A DNA stretch of 33,426 nucleotides from Gammaproteobacteria bacterium. GTDB taxonomy: Bacteria; Pseudomonadota; Gammaproteobacteria; JABXHR01. Shown in pieces: positions 1 through 5,948 of the stretch. The DNA lies in contig JABXHR010000135.1 in the NCBI GenBank assembly GCA_013373515.1, positions 1-33,426 of the forward strand, read 5' to 3'. Under the pieces are notes generated by a model that searched no databases, was not told where the DNA came from, and saw only the letters and a program-made list of their open reading frames with translations. Each line of letters starts with the position of its first letter. The first letter of the stretch is position 1. The translations under genes were made by a program, and so were the position numbers.

Positions 1-41
1 CCTCCGGAGGGCAACGCTCTATCCAGCTGAGCTACGGGCGC
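1..41 (-). tRNA. tRNA-Arg (anticodon CCG), 5' part only
   Basis: Read on the minus strand from base 41 down to 1, this is the 5' part of a tRNA. It holds the acceptor strand GCGCCCG, TA, a D-arm with GCTC...GAGC around AGCTGGATA, and an anticodon arm whose 7-base loop CTCCGGA carries anticodon CCG, which reads the Arg codon CGG. The remainder (end of the anticodon stem, variable loop, T-arm and 3' acceptor strand) lies outside the window. The identity rests on the visible anticodon and D-arm. Confidence 0.9.
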
Positions 42-52
42 GTGAGCGTAGT

Positions 53-81
53 ATTGTAGTTGCAAGCGGGAGTGACGTCTA
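53..81 (-). promoter_or_regulatory. candidate sigma-70 promoter of the tRNA-Arg gene
   Basis: On the minus strand, TAGACG (bases 81-76) is followed after 17 bases by TACAAT (bases 58-53). This would start transcription just before the tRNA 5' end at base 41. The -10 is good and the -35 is weak. Seen by eye only. Confidence 0.35.
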
Positions 82-199
82 TTGATAAGGTGTGCTTGAT
101 CGTGCAATTCGACGCATTGCATGCACGGATGCAACTAAATCGACAAAGCGGTGATACAATTGTGCGATTGAGTTTCTTATTTTTGTTTGGAGTGTTTTC

Positions 200-667
200 G
201 TGAGTACATCTAATGACGGCAATTTCGTCAAGACGTTCGGCATCGTACTCGGTCTACTCGTGTTCTTTATGTTCACCGTAATGACCATTGCCAACATCAT
301 TTCACCAGAGCATGGCGACGTTGATTCTCAGCTTGCTCGCATTACGCGCAACATCGCGCCTGTGGGCAGTGTCAACACCGACCCGAATGCAGTTCAGGCA
401 GCAGCGCCAGCAGCGGAAAGCCGTGAGCCTCGCACTGGCGAGCAGGTTGTTAATGCCGCGTGTGCTGCGTGTCACTTGGCAGGTGTTGCCGGGGCGCCGA
501 AACTCGACGATGCTGCCGATTGGCAAGCGCGTTTGACAGCCGTCGGTGGCATTGACGGCTTGGTTCAGTCAGTCATCAACGGCAAAGGCGGGATGCCTCC
601 TCGTGGTGGCTCAGATGCCTCTGACGAAGAAATTCGTAGCGCTGTGGCGTTTATCATCGGCGAATAA
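200..667 (+). CDS. membrane-anchored cytochrome c5 family protein
   Basis: A 155-residue single-heme c-type cytochrome, likely an electron carrier on the periplasmic face of the inner membrane. A hydrophobic segment at about residues 13-33 acts as an uncleaved anchor. It is followed by an Ala/Pro-rich linker (about 60-80) and a cytochrome c domain. The heme-binding motif CAACH is at residues 88-92, and the likely axial Met is in GMPPRGG at residue 132, typical of cytochrome c5. The start is GTG at 200, with a TTTGGAG Shine-Dalgarno-like sequence 5' of it. It is monocistronic and ends in a terminator shared with the convergent antiporter gene. The redox partner cannot be told from the context. 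Confidence 0.9.
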   Translation: MSTSNDGNFVKTFGIVLGLLVFFMFTVMTIANIISPEHGDVDSQLARITRNIAPVGSVNTDPNAVQAAAPAAESREPRTGEQVVNAACAACHLAGVAGAPKLDDAADWQARLTAVGGIDGLVQSVINGKGGMPPRGGSDASDEEIRSAVAFIIGE

Positions 668-683
668 CTTTCGCTCGATTGTC

Positions 684-711
684 AAAAAGCCTCCGAATCG
701 GAGGCTTTTTT
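684..711. terminator. bidirectional rho-independent terminator
   Basis: A GCCTCCG/CGGAGGC stem with a short loop is flanked by an A run (684-688) and a T run (706-711). It lies between the stops of the cytochrome c gene (plus) and the antiporter gene (minus), so it can terminate both convergent transcripts. Confidence 0.85.
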
Positions 712-715
712 GTGT

Positions 716-1882
716 TTAGTCCCGCCGGAGCTCTGGGTTTAGAGAAATCGGCGTTGGATAACGCATCACAATAAAATACGACGACACTGCAAAGCTCATT
801 ATGCTTGCACCGGTCAATGCTAATGCGGCCTCAGTACCGATCAATCCGCTTCGCTCAGCGACCACCGTTAATAGCAATGAAAATTCACTGATTTGCCCTA
901 AACGAACGCCTGCCTCCTTGGCCATGCGCGACTTTTCGTGCTCGCGCTTAAATAGTGCGGTGAAGATTACCGGTTTTAGTACCAACGCAGATGCTGCCAA
1001 CGCGACCGCCAATGGCCAAACCGCTTTAAAGCCGATAATGTCAAACCCAGCGCCGAGCGTGAAAAAGAAGATGATCAAGAAAAAGTCCCGCAGCGGTTTC
1101 AGGGTTTCGGCTAGATAGCGCGCGATAGGGCTGGTGGCAAGTGAGACCCCGGCGACAAATGCGCCAATTTCATGAGATAGCCCTAGCGCGTGGCTGAGTT
1201 CGGCAAGCCCAAGACACCAGCCGATCGTCAACAGAAACAGGTACTCTTGGATTTGATCAAACTGGCTCATCAGGCGCTTGAGTACGGTGTTGGCAAACCA
1301 GCCTGCAGCGAGGATGATCAAGGGCAGCGCCAGCATGGGCAGTAGTTTGCTTGGGTTGAACTCGCCGCCACTGAGGCCCTGAATAAATAACAGGATTAAA
1401 ATGGCGATTAAATCTTGCAGCAGCAATATGGCGACGATGACTTCGCCCATGCGCTGGTGATGCAGTGCGCTGGTGGGGAGCAAGCGCAGCGCCACGATGG
1501 TGCTCGAGAACATCATCGCCGCACCGACAATCAGCCGCTCGGTTTGGTTGAATCCGCCGAAATAAGCCAGCGCATAACCCAAGCTAAAAAATGCGGCACA
1601 ACTTAATGCCGTGACGCGTACCGCCTCATTGAACAGCCTTAGTAGGTCTTTGACCTCAAGGCTTAATCCCAATAGAAACAACAAAAATATGATGCCGACC
1701 TGTGCAATGTCGTCGATCAGTGCTGTGTCGTCGATCAGTCCGGTGAGTGCCGGACCGCAAATAAGTCCCACTGCAATATAGGCCAGCATAATCGCTTGTC
1801 GGGCGTACAGTGCGATGGTCGCGGTTAGCGCAGATCCCGCAAAAATTAAAAACAACAGAAATAAGATCGACTGAGTCGTCAT
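716..1882 (-). CDS. CPA2-family cation:proton antiporter (KefB/YbaL-like), membrane domain only
   Basis: A polytopic inner-membrane protein of 388 residues with about 11-12 hydrophobic segments. It matches the Na+/H+ exchanger domain of the CPA2 family. The sequence LLLQDLIAI in the middle carries the conserved QD of Kef-type carriers, and GLSHEIGAFVAG resembles the second half of the fold. It should exchange K+ or Na+ for protons. Unlike KefB/KefC it stops about 15 residues after the last membrane segment, so there is no C-terminal TrkA-N/RCK nucleotide-binding domain. I chose the ATG at 1882 (MTTQSILFLL), where the first membrane segment starts directly. A TTG at 1975 or ATG at 1963 would add a polar extension with no support. 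No strong ribosome-binding site is visible for any of the three. Confidence 0.8.
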   Translation of the reverse strand: MTTQSILFLLFLIFAGSALTATIALYARQAIMLAYIAVGLICGPALTGLIDDTALIDDIAQVGIIFLLFLLGLSLEVKDLLRLFNEAVRVTALSCAAFFSLGYALAYFGGFNQTERLIVGAAMMFSSTIVALRLLPTSALHHQRMGEVIVAILLLQDLIAILILLFIQGLSGGEFNPSKLLPMLALPLIILAAGWFANTVLKRLMSQFDQIQEYLFLLTIGWCLGLAELSHALGLSHEIGAFVAGVSLATSPIARYLAETLKPLRDFFLIIFFFTLGAGFDIIGFKAVWPLAVALAASALVLKPVIFTALFKREHEKSRMAKEAGVRLGQISEFSLLLTVVAERSGLIGTEAALALTGASIMSFAVSSYFIVMRYPTPISLNPELRRD

Positions 1883-1994
1883 GGTGAAATGGGGTACCGA
1901 TGAGGATGGATACTGTAAGCTTAGCAAAGCCAATCGATTGCATCGTGAAGATCGACGCGGCATAAATTTGGACAATCAACTCAGGGTTAGGCTT

Positions 1995-2000
1995 TATAAT
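1995..2000 (+). promoter_or_regulatory. candidate -10 box for yibN-secB-gpsA
   Basis: A perfect TATAAT lies 27 bases before the yibN ATG. No good -35 is found at 16-18 bases; TTGGAC at 1968-1973 is 21 bases away. The element is plausible from position and -10 quality only. Confidence 0.4.
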
Positions 2001-2026
2001 GTCGGTTTTGACTGACAGACGAATCT

Positions 2027-2452
2027 ATGGAGCAATACATCGAGTTTGCATCGAATCACCCATTGATGGTGTTCGGTACAATTGGTCTTATCGCGTTTTT
2101 GATCTACTACGAGAGCGATCAACTGTTGTCGGGTATCAAGGGGATGAATCCTCCCGATTTGACCCGCGCGTTGAATGACGGCGATGCTGTGTTGGTCGAT
2201 GTGCGCGACGGTAAAAGTTTCAAGGCGGGCCATATTTCGGGCGCCATTCATATTCCGTCTGCCGAAGTGGTCAAGCGGCTGTCAGAACTTAAGCGCCATG
2301 AAGGCAAGACGATCGCATTCTGCTGTAATGTGGGCATGACCGCTCGCTCGGCGGCCAAAGCGGCCAAAAAGGCCGGTTTGCAAAATGTCGCTGTCCTCAC
2401 CGGTGGTCTCGAGGCTTGGAATAAAGCCAATCTCCCAGTCGTATCTAGGTAA
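2027..2452 (+). CDS. yibN: rhodanese-like domain protein, YibN family
   Basis: A 141-residue protein with one N-terminal membrane segment (about residues 13-28) and a cytoplasmic rhodanese fold (about 40-140). VLVDVRDGKSFKAGHISGAIHIP is the typical rhodanese N-terminal signature. The active-site loop follows FCC, with the likely catalytic Cys at residue 100 and a six-residue loop CNVGMT. Rhodaneses carry sulfur as a persulfide; the substrate of YibN is not firmly known. The gene is first in a tight set with secB, 6 bases downstream, and gpsA, matching the yibN-grxC-secB-gpsA cluster of enterics but without grxC. Confidence 0.85.
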   Translation: MEQYIEFASNHPLMVFGTIGLIAFLIYYESDQLLSGIKGMNPPDLTRALNDGDAVLVDVRDGKSFKAGHISGAIHIPSAEVVKRLSELKRHEGKTIAFCCNVGMTARSAAKAAKKAGLQNVAVLTGGLEAWNKANLPVVSR

Positions 2453-2458
2453 TCAATC

Positions 2459-2953
2459 GTGTCAGAACAAACTCAAGCTCAGCAATTTCAAGTCGTCCGT
2501 GTGTACACCAAAGATGTCTCTTTCGAGTCGCCTAAAGCACCAAATATCTTTCTCGAGACTGATATCAAACCGCAGGTTTCGCTGCAATTAAACAACGGTG
2601 CGAACAAGCTGGCGGACAATATATTTGAAGTCACGCTCCAGTTGACAGTGACTGCCAAAAACGGTGAAGACAATCTTTATTTGGTTGAGATCACACAGGG
2701 CGGCGTATTCAGAATTGAAGGCTTCGATGACAACGCACGCAGCATGTTGCTGGGGGCATACTGTCCATCTACTCTTTTCCCGTTTGCTCGCCAGACCATT
2801 GCAGATATGGTAATGAACGGTGGCTTTCCACAACTGCTGCTCGAGCCAATCAACTTCGACGCGCTGTACCAGCAGCATCTGCGTGAAGCCGCCGCCAAGC
2901 AACAAGCGCAGCAAGCTGCACAGTCTGAACAAGGCGAAGGCGGCGTTCACTAA
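2459..2953 (+). CDS. secB: protein-export chaperone SecB
   Basis: A 164-residue cytosolic chaperone that keeps preproteins unfolded and hands them to SecA. The family signature is clear: FQVVRVYTKDVSFESPKAPNIF near the N terminus, then TLQLTVTAKNG, the GVFRIEGF region, YCPSTLFPFARQTI and NGGFPQLLLEPINFDALY. The tail is Ala/Gln-rich, as usual. The start is GTG at 2459 with AGGTAA at 2448-2453 as ribosome-binding site, overlapping the yibN stop. The stop is immediately followed by the gpsA ATG, so the two are probably translationally coupled. Confidence 0.97.
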   Translation: MSEQTQAQQFQVVRVYTKDVSFESPKAPNIFLETDIKPQVSLQLNNGANKLADNIFEVTLQLTVTAKNGEDNLYLVEITQGGVFRIEGFDDNARSMLLGAYCPSTLFPFARQTIADMVMNGGFPQLLLEPINFDALYQQHLREAAAKQQAQQAAQSEQGEGGVH

Positions 2954-3964
2954 ATGACTGCTCAAAGCGCCGCCGATTCAGTAGCCATCGCCGTCATCGG
3001 CACTGGTGCATTCGGCACGGCGCTGGCGGTACATTTGGTGAGTCTCGGTCATCGGGTTGCACTATGTGGTCGCAACGTTGCCCATATAGACAGCATCCGC
3101 CAAACCGGCGTTCACGATCGAGTGGTCGAAGGCTTCAAAGTCCCTAAGACCATCGATTTGTTTGTCGGTTTACCGCAATTGGATGAATTCGATGCGGTTT
3201 TGATTGCGACGTCGTGTAGTGGTTTTGAGTCGGCTCTCGAACAGATTCGTGCACAAGGCTTCTCTGGTGCTGTGGTTTGGGCCTGCAAGGGCTTTTCCCC
3301 GGGCACGGCTGATTTACTCTCCACCCGCGTCCCCGCTCATTTTGGCGAAGATCATCCCATGGCGGTGATCTCCGGGCCTAGCTTTGCTGCGGAGCTTGCC
3401 GTTGGTATGCCCACTGCATTATCTGTCGCTGGCAACTCGCTGGATATCTCAGAAAAAGTGAGCCAGTGGTTTCACGGCAATAATCTGCGTACCTATGTGC
3501 AGTTTGATATGACGGGCGTTCAAGTGGGCGGAGCCATCAAAAACGTCTATGCCATCGCGGCGGGCATTTCCGATGGACTTGGTTTTGGTGCCAATGCTCG
3601 CTCAGCGTTGATTACGCGAGGATTGGCCGAAATGACGCGACTCGGGGTTGAGATGGGCGCTGCACACAATACCTTCTTGGGCCTGTCTGGTTTGGGCGAT
3701 TTGACCTTAACGTGCACAGATAATCAGTCTCGAAACCGCCGCTATGGTCTGGCCGTGGCAGATGGGATGTCAGACGAGGCTGCGCTGGCCAAAGTGGGGC
3801 AGGCAGTGGAGGGGCGTATCACTGCGCGCACGGCCAAAGTGCTCGCGGATCGTTATGATGTTGAATGCCCAATCATTGAGCAGGTCTACCAAGTGGTCTA
3901 TCAAAACCTTGCCCCATCCGATGCGGTGGCGGCGCTGCTCTCGCGTTCGATTAAGAGCGAATAG
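2954..3964 (+). CDS. gpsA: glycerol-3-phosphate dehydrogenase [NAD(P)+]
   Basis: A 336-residue cytosolic enzyme that reduces dihydroxyacetone phosphate to sn-glycerol-3-phosphate for phospholipid synthesis. The Rossmann motif GTGAFGTALA is near the N terminus, followed by the conserved ISGPSFAAEL. The catalytic Lys is in GGAIKNVYAIAAG, and GLSGLGDLTLTC precedes NQSRNRRYG. Length and motifs are normal for the family. The ATG follows the secB stop with no gap, and the Shine-Dalgarno would be the GGCGAAGGCGG at the end of secB. Confidence 0.97.
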   Translation: MTAQSAADSVAIAVIGTGAFGTALAVHLVSLGHRVALCGRNVAHIDSIRQTGVHDRVVEGFKVPKTIDLFVGLPQLDEFDAVLIATSCSGFESALEQIRAQGFSGAVVWACKGFSPGTADLLSTRVPAHFGEDHPMAVISGPSFAAELAVGMPTALSVAGNSLDISEKVSQWFHGNNLRTYVQFDMTGVQVGGAIKNVYAIAAGISDGLGFGANARSALITRGLAEMTRLGVEMGAAHNTFLGLSGLGDLTLTCTDNQSRNRRYGLAVADGMSDEAALAKVGQAVEGRITARTAKVLADRYDVECPIIEQVYQVVYQNLAPSDAVAALLSRSIKSE

Positions 3965-4029
3965 CGCGATTTAATAGCGCGCAGCGGTTTGCGTTGGCTA
4001 TCAAAGCCCAAACTTCAAATTCATATCGT

Positions 4030-4050
4030 GTGCACAAATATAATTTGTGC
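4030..4050 (+). promoter_or_regulatory. palindromic operator candidate with embedded -10, upstream of phaZ
   Basis: GCACAAAT (4032-4039) and ATTTGTGC (4043-4050) form a perfect 8-base inverted repeat with a 3-base spacer. A consensus TATAAT (4039-4044) lies inside it. The first arm extends to GTGCACAAAT, a 10-mer repeated in the phaP promoter. No good -35 is visible at standard spacing. A repressor bound here would cover the -10. PhaR, encoded in the same locus, is the likely ligand, but that is inference. Confidence 0.6.
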
Positions 4051-4132
4051 GTTGCACTAGAAGACAGTTACACTCCATTGTCAGAGAGGTGGTTTTGCTG
4101 CTCGCAAGCGCCGTCAACTGAATGGAGTAACC

Positions 4133-5344
4133 ATGCTGTACCAAGGATATGAACTCGCAAATCGGGCCATGGAGCCGTTAAGAGCGGGTGCTCGCGTGTG
4201 GCAGACAGTGCTGCAAAGTGAACTCAATCCGATGCGCCAATCAGCATGGTCCAAAGCGAGTGCGGCGTCGATCTCGGTGATGGACCTGATGACGCGTGCT
4301 TATGAAAAGCCCGATTGGCAGATTATTCACCCAGAAAACCAATCAACGCTTACCCCGGATTGTGTGGTGCAAAAACCGTTTGCACACTTGCTGCGCTTTG
4401 ATGCCTATCCAGAGCAGCAAAAACCCCGTGTGCTTTTGGTGCCGCCATTGTCTGGGCACTATGCCACCTTGTTGCGTGGCACGGTCAAAGCATTGATCAA
4501 GGATTTTGAAGTCTATGTTTGCGATTGGCAGAATGCGCGCGATGTTCCCCTCTCGGCCGGCCGCTTTGATCTGAATGATTACATCGATTATCTGATCGAT
4601 TTTATGCGCAGTCTCGGTACATCGACGCATGTCATCGGTGTCTGTCAGCCCGGCCCCGCGGTGCTCAGTGCAGTTGCGCTATTAAGTGAAGCCAAAGATC
4701 CGGCAACACCAAAGTCGATGACAATTATCGGCTCGCCGATCGACCCGCGAGAATCGCCAACAGAGCCTAATCGCTTGGCCGAGAGTCGGCCTTATGCTTG
4801 GTTTGAGCAAAACTGTGTTCATCGGGTGCCTTGGCCGAATACCGGCGTTGGACGGCAGGTTTATCCGGGCTTTTTGCAGCTTGCAGGGTTTATGTCAATG
4901 AACCAATCGCGACACATCGATGCGCAAAGTCGCTATTTTGATGATTTGGTATCAGAGCAGCACGCAGCGGCGCGCAAGCACGAACATTTCTATGCAGAGT
5001 ATCTCTCGGTGCTCGATCTAAGTGCGGAGTTTTATCTGCAAACCATTCGCGATATCTTTCAAACGTACAAATTGCCCAACGGCACTTTTGAGCACCGTGG
5101 ACAAACGGTGGATTTGTCGGCCATCAAGCAAACCGCATTGATGACGATTGAAGGTGAGCTAGATGATATCTCAGGCGTTGGTCAGACTCAGGCTGCGCAC
5201 CGTCTATGTTCAAATATTCCGAAGGCCAAGCGAATGACCATGGTACAACCAGGAGCTGGGCATTACGGTGTGTTTAGTGGCGCCAAATTTAGGGAAGTCA
5301 TCTATCCGCAGGTGCGAGATTTTATTGTTGGCAATAATTCTTAA
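4133..5344 (+). CDS. phaZ: intracellular polyhydroxyalkanoate depolymerase
   Basis: A 403-residue alpha/beta-hydrolase of the PhaZ family, which degrades native PHA granules in the cytoplasm. The nucleophile is a Cys in VCQPGPAV (C171), as in intracellular PhaZ enzymes, instead of the Ser of a lipase box. Downstream, GELDDISGVGQT (around 341-352) holds the acid residue and GAGHYGVFSG holds His377, matching the depolymerase C-terminal domain. The PPLSGHYATLLRGTV stretch is also typical. The ATG at 4133 has GGAG at 4124-4127. It heads the PHA locus, has its own upstream region, and is followed by phaP. Confidence 0.92.
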   Translation: MLYQGYELANRAMEPLRAGARVWQTVLQSELNPMRQSAWSKASAASISVMDLMTRAYEKPDWQIIHPENQSTLTPDCVVQKPFAHLLRFDAYPEQQKPRVLLVPPLSGHYATLLRGTVKALIKDFEVYVCDWQNARDVPLSAGRFDLNDYIDYLIDFMRSLGTSTHVIGVCQPGPAVLSAVALLSEAKDPATPKSMTIIGSPIDPRESPTEPNRLAESRPYAWFEQNCVHRVPWPNTGVGRQVYPGFLQLAGFMSMNQSRHIDAQSRYFDDLVSEQHAAARKHEHFYAEYLSVLDLSAEFYLQTIRDIFQTYKLPNGTFEHRGQTVDLSAIKQTALMTIEGELDDISGVGQTQAAHRLCSNIPKAKRMTMVQPGAGHYGVFSGAKFREVIYPQVRDFIVGNNS

Positions 5345-5394
5345 TTAATTGAAATACAAATAAAAATAGGGATAAGAAATATTTTTTGGGCGAC

Positions 5395-5463
5395 GCACAA
5401 AAAATAAGTTGACGAGCGTGCAGGTAGCAACTATATTTAAGTCAAATGGTGCAGTGCACAAAT
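5395..5463 (+). promoter_or_regulatory. phaP promoter with flanking operator-like repeats
   Basis: TTGACG (5409-5414), 17 bases, then TATATT (5432-5437) is a near-consensus sigma-70 promoter with an expected start near 5444. GCACAAA occurs just upstream of the -35 (5395-5401). GTGCACAAAT occurs just after the expected start (5454-5463), where it begins the imperfect dyad GTGC...GCAC ending at 5471. The two GCACAAA copies are 61 bases apart, about six helical turns. The 5345-5408 stretch is AT-rich and could act as an UP element. Operator identity (PhaR) is inferred. Confidence 0.7.
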
Positions 5464-5502
5464 GTGAGCACCTCAAGACGGAATTGAATTAGGAGCTACA
5501 CC

Positions 5503-5877
5503 ATGCAAAACCCAATGATGAACGCATTCGTTAGTCTGACAAACGCATCTCTCAACTCAGCGAAAGAGTTGATTGCGCTTAACGGCAAGTTGATGACCTC
5601 TGCTTTAGAGCGTCAAATCGAAGCAGCCAACTGGATGGTTGCGGCGAGCGAAGCGCAACTTAACGCTGCAAAAGATGTGAAAGATCCAGCAGAATTTATG
5701 CAAAAGCAAACCCAAGTTTTAGAGGCATCAGCCAAAGAAATGACTGCAATGGCCGAGGCCAACACCAAGGCAATGGCCGATGCAGGTGAAGCCTACAAAG
5801 CTTGGATGCAAAGCAGTTCGACTGCCGTAGAAACGGTAGTCAAAGGCGCCGCAGAGGAAGCCAAACGCGCAGCATAA
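5503..5877 (+). CDS. phaP: phasin family protein (PHA granule-associated)
   Basis: A 124-residue, almost wholly helical amphipathic protein. The spacing of Leu/Ala heptads, the starting MQNPMMNAF and the C-terminal Ala/Lys-rich end match phasins, which coat PHA granules and control their number and size. There is no signal peptide and no Cys. AGGAG at 5491-5495 is a strong ribosome-binding site for the ATG at 5503. The gene sits between phaZ and phaC behind its own strong promoter, consistent with phasins being far more abundant than the synthase. The phasin assignment rests on both sequence character and context. Confidence 0.88.
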   Translation: MQNPMMNAFVSLTNASLNSAKELIALNGKLMTSALERQIEAANWMVAASEAQLNAAKDVKDPAEFMQKQTQVLEASAKEMTAMAEANTKAMADAGEAYKAWMQSSSTAVETVVKGAAEEAKRAA

Positions 5878-5887
5878 TGCTGTGCTA

Positions 5888-5905
5888 GGGGTGCAGCCGC
5901 ACCCC
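5888..5905 (+). terminator. hairpin between phaP and phaC (attenuator or processing site)
   Basis: GGGGTGC (5888-5894) pairs perfectly with GCACCCC (5899-5905) over a 4-base loop. It is not followed by a T run, so it is not a textbook intrinsic terminator. It may stabilise the phaP 3' end or partly terminate, lowering phaC relative to phaP. Confidence 0.5.
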
Positions 5906-5948
5906 ATCTTCGTCCTGCAGCCGATTGGAAAATCAAGTGAGTAGTAGG

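Noticed and set aside
1883-1975. N-terminal extension of the antiporter (TTG start at 1975)
   Set aside because: The extension is polar, unlike the family, and the membrane domain starts right at the ATG at 1882.
3965-4029. GCGCG repeats after gpsA as a terminator
   Set aside because: The repeats do not form a clear stem with a T run; gpsA termination is unresolved.
5345-5502. Possible riboswitch or small RNA in the AT-rich phaP leader
   Set aside because: No stable conserved-looking fold is visible; the region is explained by a promoter and operator-like motifs.
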